A stretch of DNA of 15,333 bases from Thioploca sp. Its GTDB lineage: Bacteria; Pseudomonadota; Gammaproteobacteria; Beggiatoales; Beggiatoaceae. The DNA lies in contig DRQV01000005.1 of NCBI GenBank assembly GCA_011371325.1, forward strand, positions 1-15,333, in the 5' to 3' direction. Below are positions 1 to 6,996 of this stretch, in pieces. Each line of letters starts with the position of its first letter. The first letter of the stretch is position 1. Under the pieces are notes generated by a model. It did no database searches. It was not told the origin of the DNA and saw only the letters and a program-made list of their open reading frames with translations. The position numbers and the translations under genes were made by a program.

Positions 1-1460
1 AAAGTATCGTTCATCCAACCCATATTCCATTTAAGGCTGAAACCAAGTCCTCCACCATCTGCTGGCCTAGTAACTTGAGGCCATGAAGTTGATTCTTCAG
101 CCATGATTAATGCACCAGGATGTTCAGCATGAGCAACTATATTTAGTTCACGCATAAACTCGATTGCTTCTAAGTTTTCTCTGCCACCAAATTCATTTGG
201 AATCCATTCTTCTCGTGAATAATCTAAGTAAAGCATCGAAGCGACAGCATCTACTCGTAAACCATCTAAGTGCATTTCTCTTAACCAGTATAACGCACTG
301 GAAAGTAAAAAATTTTTAACTTCATAACGGCTATAATTATAAATTAAAGTTGACCAATCTAAATGTTCACCTTTGCGTGGGTCTTCATGTTCGTACAAAG
401 GGGTGCCATCAAAACGACCTAATCCATGAGCATCTTTAGGAAAATGAGCTGGTACCCAGTCTAAAATTACTCCAATGTTATGTTGATGACAATAGTCAAC
501 AAAGTAACGGAAGTCTTCTGGAGTTCCATAACGACTGGTTGGAGCATAATATCCAGTAGTTTGATAACCCCAAGAACCATCAAAAGGATGTTCAGTAATT
601 GGCATTAATTCAATATGGCTAAAACCTAAATCAGTTACATATTCTACTAATAATTTAGCAATTGCTCGATAATTTAAAAATTCACCTTCAGGGCCACGTT
701 GCCAAGAACCTAAATGAACTTCATAAATAGACATTGGTGTGTGCAACCAATCCCAATTTTTCCGTTTTTCCATCCATTTTGTATCTTGCCAATCGTAGGG
801 AATATTATTCACCACGATAGAAGCAGTGTTAGGACGCAGTTCAAAATACTGCCCATAAGGATCAGATTTTAAAAGTATTTCACCTGTTTGACGATTACGA
901 ATTTCAAACTTGTATAAGGTACCAGGACCAATATCTGGAATAAATAATTCCCAAATTCCATTACCTCCATGTGATCGCATTGGATGAGAACGTCCATCCC
1001 AACGATTAAAATTACCAACTATGCTAATTCGTTCTGCATTTGGAGCCCAAACCGCAAATAATACCCCTCCAATCCCATCAGTTTGATGAATATGAGCTCC
1101 TAAAAAACGGTAGGCATGCCAATGCTTTCCTTCGCTGAATAAATGCATGTCAAAATCAGCTAATTGTGGTAAAAAACTATATGGATCATGAGTAATATGA
1201 TCACGATATTCTTTATCTCGCCAAATTAGTCGGTAATGTTCTGGTACCTCAGCATCACCTTGCCATTCAAATATATCAGTTCCTTCCACACGTTGCAGAG
1301 GCAAGTTACCTTCTGCGATAGTGACTGTTTCAGCATAAGGAATATAAACACGTACTGTAGTTTTACCATTAGTAGAATGTTTGCCCAACACCGAAAAAGG
1401 ATCATGGTGACGAGCATCAACAATTTTTTGTAAATCAGTATTAAGTTTTTGGGCTGTCAT
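1..1460 (-). CDS. glgB: 1,4-alpha-glucan branching enzyme GlgB (partial, C-terminus beyond left edge)
   Basis: GlgB makes the alpha-1,6 branches of glycogen in the cytoplasm by transferring cut alpha-1,4 chains. Reading the minus strand from the ATG at 1458-1460 gives about 486 uninterrupted codons; the family is usually near 730 residues, so roughly the last third is missing. The N-terminal carbohydrate-binding part is visible (HHDPFSVLG near residue 20, VWAPNAERISIVGNFNRWDG near 140), followed by the GH13 barrel with DWVPAHFP (region I), DGLRVDAVASM (region II, nucleophile Asp404) and ALIMAEEST (region III, acid/base Glu455). These positions match the E. coli enzyme (Asp405, Glu458) almost exactly. 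The third catalytic Asp would lie off the window. An AGGAAC ribosome site (1468-1473) precedes the start. It is divergent from the soeA-like gene and has no obvious functional link to the redox genes. Confidence 0.96.
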   Translation of the reverse strand, partial: MTAQKLNTDLQKIVDARHHDPFSVLGKHSTNGKTTVRVYIPYAETVTIAEGNLPLQRVEGTDIFEWQGDAEVPEHYRLIWRDKEYRDHITHDPYSFLPQLADFDMHLFSEGKHWHAYRFLGAHIHQTDGIGGVLFAVWAPNAERISIVGNFNRWDGRSHPMRSHGGNGIWELFIPDIGPGTLYKFEIRNRQTGEILLKSDPYGQYFELRPNTASIVVNNIPYDWQDTKWMEKRKNWDWLHTPMSIYEVHLGSWQRGPEGEFLNYRAIAKLLVEYVTDLGFSHIELMPITEHPFDGSWGYQTTGYYAPTSRYGTPEDFRYFVDYCHQHNIGVILDWVPAHFPKDAHGLGRFDGTPLYEHEDPRKGEHLDWSTLIYNYSRYEVKNFLLSSALYWLREMHLDGLRVDAVASMLYLDYSREEWIPNEFGGRENLEAIEFMRELNIVAHAEHPGALIMAEESTSWPQVTRPADGGGLGFSLKWNMGWMNDT

Positions 1461-1467
1461 TATTTTT

Positions 1468-1473
1468 GTTCCT
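1468..1473 (-). promoter_or_regulatory. Ribosome binding site of glgB
   Basis: AGGAAC on the minus strand, seven bases before the ATG at 1458-1460. It supports that start, which also gives the expected GlgB N-terminus. Confidence 0.6.
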
Positions 1474-1525
1474 ATGGTAATTAAATTTGGTGTCGTTTTT
1501 TATAATTATATTTAAAAAATACTAT

Positions 1526-1549
1526 TTGAGCAATAGCTTGAGCAATAGC
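1526..1549. repeat. Perfect tandem repeat, 12 bases x 2
   Basis: TTGAGCAATAGC occurs twice head to tail with no spacer, 66 bases upstream of the glgB start. It may be a slippage duplication or a paired protein-binding site; the sequence alone does not decide. Confidence 0.85.
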
Positions 1550-1851
1550 ATTTTCTGACCTTAATGAAAGCCAATCAACTCTTGTTTCCTAAATTAGAGC
1601 GAGATAAGTATATAATATGGAAAATACCATGATTCAATGGAAGTTATAACAGTTTATCATCTTTATATTTTGTTGTATAGGATATAATATGTTTATACCT
1701 AGTTAAAGTTTAAAAAAATATTGGAAATAAGGTTATTGAAAATAAAGTTATTTCTAAATCTGTTAGAAAATTGTACACAATATAAAGATAATGATAGAAT
1801 AAAAATTAACTCACAATTCTATTTTAACCCTCTCAATAGCTTCTAAAAATT

Positions 1852-4743
1852 ATGCAAGACCCTACTAACCAATCCGATAGAGATGCAGGCCATGTTGAAG
1901 TCAAAAACACGACTTGTTATATGTGTGCTTGCCGTTGTGGTATTCGTGTAACGTTACGTGATGGTGAAATACGTTATATTCAAGGTAATCCCGATCATCC
2001 ACTCAATAAGGGCGTAATCTGTGCTAAAGGTGCTTCGGGGATTATGAAACAATATTCTCCCGCTCGTTTGACCAAACCGTTGCGACGCAAACCTGGTACT
2101 GAACGAGGAGCTTCCAAATTTGAAGCCATATCTTGGGAAGAAGCCTTTAATATTCTAGCAGAACGTTTAAGCAAAATCAGAGCTGAAGACCCAAAGAAAT
2201 TTGCATTATTCACTGGTCGGGATCAAATGCAAGCTTTAACAGGTTTATTTGCTAAACAATTTGGTACACCAAACTATGCTGCTCATGGTGGTTTTTGTTC
2301 CGTCAACATGGCTGCTGGAATGATTTATACCATGGGTGGTTCTTTCTGGGAATTTGGAGGTCCAGATCTAGAAAGAGCTAAACTATTTGTAATGTTCGGC
2401 ACGGCTGAAGATCATCATTCTAATCCGATGAAAATTGAGCTATCTAAGTTTAAACGTAATGGTGGCCGATTTATTTCCATCAATCCAATCAGAACTGGTT
2501 ATTCAGCAATTGCAGATCAATGGATACCGATTAAAACTGGTACTGATGGTGCTTTGATATTAGCTTTAATCCATGAGCTGATTAAGCAGGGTTTGTATGA
2601 CCGTGATTTTCTAGTGCAGTACACCAATTCTCCCGAACTTGTTAATATGGAGGAAAATAGCACTGAATATGGCATGTTTGTTCGATTTGAAATACCACCG
2701 GAAGAAGGTTGTTTTGATCCACAAAATAAACTTTGGTGGGATCGGGAATTAAATAAAGCTATTTCTACTCATACCAGTGGTGTTGATCCATATTTATTGG
2801 GCGAATTTAAGTTGGATGATGGTACGCTAGTTAAAACAGCTTTCCAGTTATTGAAAGAGCGAGTTGAGAAAAATACTCCTGAATGGGCAGAAGGGATTAC
2901 TGGAATTCCAGCAGATTCTATTAAAAAATTAGCTTATGAAATGGGAATTATGGCTCGAGACCATAAAATTGAATTACCGATTGAATGGACAGATTGCTGG
3001 GATAATGAGCATAAGACAGTTACTGGTAATCCGATTGCTTTTCATGCCATGCGTGGTTTAGCAGCTCATTCCAATGGTTTTCATAGCATTCGAGCTTTAA
3101 GTATTTTAATGACTTTGTTGGGAACTATTGATCGACCTGGAGGTTTTCGCCATCGGCCACCATTCCCACGTCCAATTCCTCCCTGTGCTAAACCACCAAA
3201 AAAACCAAATTCAGTTCAGCCAGATACGCCGTTAGATGGGATGCCATTGGGTTGGCCAGCAGAACCTGATGATTTATTTGTAGATGACAAAGGTGAACCA
3301 GTTCGATTGGATAAAGCTTTCTCGTGGGAATATCCGTTATCAGTTCATGGTTTAATGCACAATGCGATTACCAATGCTTGGCGTAACGATCCATATTCGA
3401 TTGATACAATGATGATTTTTATGGCTAATATGGCATGGAACTCTTCTATGAATACTAGTGAAGTTCGTAATATGCTGACTGATAAGGATGAAAATGGTGA
3501 ATATAAAATACCTTTCCTAGTGGTTTGTGATGCGTATCAGTCGGAAATAGTTGGTTTTGCTGATTTAGTATTGCCAGATACCACTTATTTGGAACGGCAT
3601 GATGTGATGTCAATGTTGGATCGACCAATTTCTGAATTTGATGGTCCAGTTGATTCGGTACGGATTCCGATTTTACCTCCTAAAGGCGAGTGCAAACCAT
3701 TTCAAGATGTTCTTATTGAGTTAGGGTATCGGCTCAAATTGCCAATTTTTATCGACGAAGAAGGTTCTCGTAAGTATAAAAATTATCCAGATTTTGTACT
3801 TAATTTTGAAGCTGCCCCAGGGATTGGATTTTTGGCTGGGTGGCGAGGTAAAGATGGCAAAAAGTTCATGCGTGGTGAACCAAATCAACGCCAATGGCAG
3901 ATGTATGAACAAAATAATAATGTGTATCATTACGAGTTACCAAAATCTTATCAATATATGCGAAATTGGAATAAAGGTTATTTACATTGGGCTAGACATC
4001 ATGGTCTCATCCGCTATGCCGAGCCAATTATGATTCATGTTTATTCTGAGGTCTTACAGAAGTTTAGATTAGCTGCTCAAGGTAAATGGGATGGTAAGCA
4101 ACCACCAGATCATTTGCGAGAACGAGTGGCAACTTATTTTGATCCGTTACCATTTTATTATGAGCCGTTAGAATGGCAATTAATTGATACCAACGTTTAC
4201 CCGCTTAAAGCACTTACCCAACGGCCGATGGCAATGTATCATTCTTGGGATTCTCAAAATGCTTGGTTGCGACAAATTCATACTTATAATTATCTGTTCG
4301 TTAATCCAAAAATTGGGATTGCCAATGGATTTAAAGATGGGGATTGGGTGTGGGTGGAATCACATCATAAGCGGATACGCTGTCAGTGTAAGTTTAGTGA
4401 AGCGGTTGAACCTGGTACTGTGTGGACTTGGAATGCTATTGGAAAAGCTTCTGGAGCTTGGGGATTAGCTCCGAATGCTAATGAATCACAACAAGGTTTC
4501 TTGTTAAATCATATAATTTCCGAAGAATTACCAGCACATGAATATGGCGATCACATTTCTAATTCTGACCCAGTTACTGGTCAAGCAGCTTGGTTTGATG
4601 TGGCGGTACGAGTATATAAAGCCTCAGATAATGATTCTAAACAGACCTCACCTCAGTTTGAACCAGTGAAACCTTACCCTGGTATGGTGAAAAAACGGCG
4701 TAAATGGCAAGCTTATTTTGCTGGATTGTTTGAAAAGAAGTAG
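1852..4743 (+). CDS. soeA: SoeA-like molybdopterin subunit (cytoplasmic sulfite dehydrogenase type)
   Basis: Predicted 963-residue bis-MGD molybdoenzyme resembling SoeA, the catalytic subunit of the cytoplasmic membrane-attached sulfite-to-sulfate enzyme of purple sulfur bacteria. Cys22, Cys25, Cys29 (CYMCACRC) and Cys57 (GVICAKG) form a complete N-terminal [4Fe-4S] site. Cys149 in AAHGGFCSVN is the likely Mo ligand. The GTAEDHHSNP stretch and the C-terminal dinucleotide-binding part near 840-900 are also present. There is no Tat or Sec signal, consistent with a cytoplasmic enzyme. An in-frame stop at 1837-1839 leaves ATG 1852 as the first possible ATG, though no Shine-Dalgarno is seen. The Fe-S (SoeB) and membrane (SoeC) partners expected downstream are absent; 639 non-coding bases follow instead. 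Other polysulfide reductase/formate dehydrogenase-like functions remain possible, so the family call is firm and the substrate inferred. Confidence 0.8.
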   Translation: MQDPTNQSDRDAGHVEVKNTTCYMCACRCGIRVTLRDGEIRYIQGNPDHPLNKGVICAKGASGIMKQYSPARLTKPLRRKPGTERGASKFEAISWEEAFNILAERLSKIRAEDPKKFALFTGRDQMQALTGLFAKQFGTPNYAAHGGFCSVNMAAGMIYTMGGSFWEFGGPDLERAKLFVMFGTAEDHHSNPMKIELSKFKRNGGRFISINPIRTGYSAIADQWIPIKTGTDGALILALIHELIKQGLYDRDFLVQYTNSPELVNMEENSTEYGMFVRFEIPPEEGCFDPQNKLWWDRELNKAISTHTSGVDPYLLGEFKLDDGTLVKTAFQLLKERVEKNTPEWAEGITGIPADSIKKLAYEMGIMARDHKIELPIEWTDCWDNEHKTVTGNPIAFHAMRGLAAHSNGFHSIRALSILMTLLGTIDRPGGFRHRPPFPRPIPPCAKPPKKPNSVQPDTPLDGMPLGWPAEPDDLFVDDKGEPVRLDKAFSWEYPLSVHGLMHNAITNAWRNDPYSIDTMMIFMANMAWNSSMNTSEVRNMLTDKDENGEYKIPFLVVCDAYQSEIVGFADLVLPDTTYLERHDVMSMLDRPISEFDGPVDSVRIPILPPKGECKPFQDVLIELGYRLKLPIFIDEEGSRKYKNYPDFVLNFEAAPGIGFLAGWRGKDGKKFMRGEPNQRQWQMYEQNNNVYHYELPKSYQYMRNWNKGYLHWARHHGLIRYAEPIMIHVYSEVLQKFRLAAQGKWDGKQPPDHLRERVATYFDPLPFYYEPLEWQLIDTNVYPLKALTQRPMAMYHSWDSQNAWLRQIHTYNYLFVNPKIGIANGFKDGDWVWVESHHKRIRCQCKFSEAVEPGTVWTWNAIGKASGAWGLAPNANESQQGFLLNHIISEELPAHEYGDHISNSDPVTGQAAWFDVAVRVYKASDNDSKQTSPQFEPVKPYPGMVKKRRKWQAYFAGLFEKK

Positions 4744-4759
4744 GATTAGTTACCGATTG

Positions 4760-4777
4760 AATTTTAGCATTAAAATT
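4760..4777 (+). terminator. Weak AT-only hairpin after the soeA-like gene
   Basis: AATTTTA (4760-4766), loop GCAT, TAAAATT (4771-4777): a perfect 7-bp stem starting 16 bases after the stop codon. It has no GC pairs and only a short T stretch after it, so it is at best a weak terminator. Confidence 0.3.
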
Positions 4778-4911
4778 TCTGCCTCAATGTTATTGAATTA
4801 AGGATAGATTGCTCTTACACAAATAATTATTGTAGGGGTGATCTTAACTTAAAATAGTATTGAGACTGCTTTTACCAATTTAAAAATTCTGATTCAGGAA
4901 AATAAATTTTG

Positions 4912-4933
4912 AACGGTGTTTAAACGGTGTTTA
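4912..4933. repeat. Perfect tandem repeat, 11 bases x 2
   Basis: AACGGTGTTTA occurs twice with no spacer, one helical turn apart, about 450 bases upstream of the octaheme gene. It could be a tandem regulator site or a slippage product. Confidence 0.8.
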
Positions 4934-5369
4934 GATTAATAAAAAACCTAGGCCTAAATTTAAACAAGCTACAATTTATTCAAAAATATCTTTGGATACA
5001 GCATTAACAATAGTTTTTATAATCAAATAGATAAAAATATATTTATTGGAACTATTTGGTATAATTTGTAAACTCATTATACATATATATAATATATTTA
5101 TTGATGAATATATTTTTTCTATTTGATTGTAGGGTATAGTTTGTTTCAAAATACTATTTAACTTTAGGAATACAACATGTGATAAAATTACATTTATTCT
5201 TATGTTATGCTTTTAAAAAATGGAAGTTCAAACTTTACTTAAAATTAAGATAAAATTTGGATTCCAATGATTGTAGTTAAAAATTTATTAATTTAGGAAT
5301 ATCGATACTTTTCATTAATTAGAGTATATTTTAATAGATTTAGAAACAATTTAATTTCAACCTTCCCTT

Positions 5370-5374
5370 AAGGA
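5370..5374 (+). promoter_or_regulatory. Ribosome binding site of the octaheme cytochrome gene
   Basis: AAGGA lies eight bases before the ATG at 5383, a near-ideal spacing. It fixes the start, which gives a proper signal peptide. Confidence 0.75.
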
Positions 5375-5382
5375 TAAAATAC

Positions 5383-6855
5383 ATGAAACAATCGTTATTT
5401 TCGGTGCGAGAGTTTGGTAAAACATTTATCGCACTTCTTGTAGCTATCTCATTTGCTATTTTGACCAGTTCAGGAGCGTTTGCTGCTGATAGAGCCAAAT
5501 TGCTAAAACCTTTTAAAAATTTAAGTAAAGAAAGTGCTAATTGTGCATCTTGTCATAGGAAGGAAAATCCTAGTATCTATCAACAATGGGGAAATTCTAA
5601 GCATTATGGTGCTAATGTAGGTTGTTACGAATGTCATAAGGCTGATGTTAATGATCCTGATGTAATTCGACATAAAGACTTCTTGATTTCCGTAATCGTA
5701 TCACCTAAAGATTGTGGTGAATGTCATAATGAAGAAGCTCGTCAATTTGCTAAAAGTCGTCATGCAAATGCAGCTGAAGTTGTTGGATCACCAGACCATA
5801 TATTAGCTGAAATGGTAGAAGGTGCTACTAGTTTTCATGATAAATCTCCAGCTGATGTGAGTGGTTGTGCTCAATGTCATGGTTCCAAAATAAATATTTT
5901 GCCTAATGGTGATATCGATCCAACCACTTGGCCAAATACTGGTATCGGTCGAATAAATCCAGATGATTCTAAAGGTGCTTGTAACGCTTGTCACCAACGC
6001 CATCAATTTTCGGTTGAACAAGTACGCCGGCCAGAAGCCTGTGGTTATTGCCATTTAGGTCCAGACCATCCACAAAAAGAAATTTATGACGAATCTAAGC
6101 ATGGTATTAGTTTTTACGCTAATGTGGATAAAATGAATCTTAGTTCTCCAAAATGGGTAGCTGGGGAAGATTATGAAGCTGCTCCAACTTGTGCTACCTG
6201 TCATATGTCAGCAACTACAGAAACGCCAGTAACTCATGATACTGGAGAGCGTATAAGTTGGACTTTACGTCCACCAATAGCTGAGAAAATTGATGCTAAA
6301 TCGATAGCTTTAGGTAAAAAAGTCAAACCTTGGTTATTACGTCGTAAAGATATGAAATCAGTTTGCCGTTCTTGTCATACTGGCGGTTTAGTTAATAATT
6401 TCTATGAGCAATTTGATGCTGTAGTGAATTTATATAACAATAAGTTCTCCAAACCCGGAGCTATATTGATGGAAACAATGGAAAAAAATGGACTTATAAC
6501 TGCCGATGTTTTATTTGATGATAAAGTTGAATGGACTTGGTATCAGCTATGGCATCATGCTGGTCGCAGTGCAACTCAAGGTGCTTCAATGAATGCTCCA
6601 GATTACACTCAATGGCATGGTTTGTATGAAGTATCTAAGATATTTTATACCGAATTAGTTCCTCAAGTTAATGCTTTAATTGCTAAAGCTACTAAAAATG
6701 GTAATAAAGCTGGTGCTGATGCGGTACGTAAAGTATTGGATGGAATTTTAGCTACTAAAGAGCATAAATGGTTCAACAACCATTCTGCCGATGCTAAGGC
6801 TAAAAATACAGCTGCTCGTAAGCAATTTAAAGAGCGTTATTTACAAGAGAAGTAA
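5383..6855 (+). CDS. Octaheme c-type cytochrome of the hydroxylamine oxidoreductase (HAO) family
   Basis: Periplasmic enzyme of 490 residues that in this family interconverts hydroxylamine, nitrite, nitric oxide or hydrazine. It has a Sec signal peptide (hydrophobic 14-29, cleavage likely after AFA near residue 35) and exactly eight CxxCH sites, beginning at Cys54, 81, 111, 162, 200, 220, 270 and 328. The VTHDTGERISWTLRPP stretch (His285, Asp286) and the motif around PDYTQWHG (Tyr408) fit the HAO family rather than NrfA or octaheme nitrite/tetrathionate reductases. Tyr408 lies 82 residues from the C-terminus, about where the tyrosine that crosslinks the catalytic heme sits in Nitrosomonas HAO; its presence would favour oxidation, but this needs an alignment. 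Octaheme proteins of this group are known from vacuolate Beggiatoaceae. A strong hairpin follows the stop; the nine-heme/cytochrome b gene downstream is the likely electron partner. Family call firm, reaction direction open. Confidence 0.92.
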   Translation: MKQSLFSVREFGKTFIALLVAISFAILTSSGAFAADRAKLLKPFKNLSKESANCASCHRKENPSIYQQWGNSKHYGANVGCYECHKADVNDPDVIRHKDFLISVIVSPKDCGECHNEEARQFAKSRHANAAEVVGSPDHILAEMVEGATSFHDKSPADVSGCAQCHGSKINILPNGDIDPTTWPNTGIGRINPDDSKGACNACHQRHQFSVEQVRRPEACGYCHLGPDHPQKEIYDESKHGISFYANVDKMNLSSPKWVAGEDYEAAPTCATCHMSATTETPVTHDTGERISWTLRPPIAEKIDAKSIALGKKVKPWLLRRKDMKSVCRSCHTGGLVNNFYEQFDAVVNLYNNKFSKPGAILMETMEKNGLITADVLFDDKVEWTWYQLWHHAGRSATQGASMNAPDYTQWHGLYEVSKIFYTELVPQVNALIAKATKNGNKAGADAVRKVLDGILATKEHKWFNNHSADAKAKNTAARKQFKERYLQEK

Positions 6856-6861
6856 TGATGT

Positions 6862-6918
6862 TAATTCTTAATAAAATTCAAAATCTTGGTTTAAAATTTT
6901 AATTAAGAATTATTTTTT
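6862..6918 (+). terminator. Intrinsic terminator after the octaheme gene
   Basis: Seven bases after the stop codon, 6862-6878 pairs with 6895-6912 in a stem of 17 base pairs with one bulged base (6901) and a 16-base loop, followed at once by TTTTTT (6913-6918). The stem is AT-rich but long. It should end or attenuate transcripts before the cytochrome b fusion gene, giving more octaheme mRNA than downstream mRNA. Confidence 0.7.
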
Positions 6919-6925
6919 CATTTTT

Positions 6926-6974
6926 GTTCCCAACGTCTTCGTTGGGGATGCCTACCATGACGTTCCAGCGTCAT
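6926..6974. repeat. REP/MITE-like double-hairpin element
   Basis: Two adjacent perfect hairpins: CCCAACG (6929-6935), loop TCTT, CGTTGGG (6940-6946); and ATGACG (6957-6962), loop TTCCAG, CGTCAT (6969-6974). The GC-richer composition contrasts with the surrounding AT-rich DNA. The overall form, a 'gttccca...tggga' hairpin, 'atgcctacc' and then an 'acgttccagcgt' hairpin, resembles dispersed palindromic repeats I recall from Thiotrichales-type genomes. Copy number cannot be judged from this window, where I see one copy. Confidence 0.6.
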
Positions 6975-6984
6975 TCTTTATTAT

Positions 6985-6989
6985 AAGGA
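6985..6989 (+). promoter_or_regulatory. Ribosome binding site of the nine-heme/cytochrome b gene
   Basis: AAGGA seven bases before ATG 6997. The codon after it is also ATG (7000), with ten bases of spacing, so 6997 is the better start; either one keeps the signal peptide. Confidence 0.7.
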
Positions 6990-6996
6990 TTAAAAT

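Larger units (their letters stand above)
1461..1851. other. Divergent AT-rich spacer between glgB and the soeA-like gene
   Basis: These 391 bases must hold the promoters of both diverging genes. No open frame looks like a gene. A TATAAT at 1683-1688 (plus strand) could be a -10 box for the soeA-like gene, but no convincing -35 box lies 16-18 bases upstream. A short palindrome-like TTGTACACAA sits at 1771-1780. A perfect 12-base tandem duplication at 1526-1549 is listed separately. No known regulator box was recognised. Confidence 0.5.
4744..5382. other. Long AT-rich non-coding region between soeA-like and octaheme genes
   Basis: These 639 bases contain no open frame resembling a gene and no Cys-rich coding remnant that would suggest a decayed soeB. 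They include a weak hairpin after soeA, an 11-base tandem repeat (4912-4933), a small palindrome TAGGCCTA (4949-4956) and very AT-rich DNA at 5030-5130. The promoter of the octaheme gene should lie here, but no clear -35/-10 pair or FNR/NsrR-type box could be picked out by eye. Confidence 0.6.

Noticed and set aside
1226..1433. Two overlapping short open frames on both strands
   Set aside because: Both lie inside the glgB coding region in other frames or on the opposite strand, have no ribosome site, and the glgB protein reads cleanly there.
5383..6855. NrfA nitrite reductase or octaheme tetrathionate reductase for the octaheme gene
   Set aside because: NrfA has five hemes with a CxxCK site; no CxxCK is present here, and the THDTGERISW and PDYxxWHG stretches fit the HAO family.
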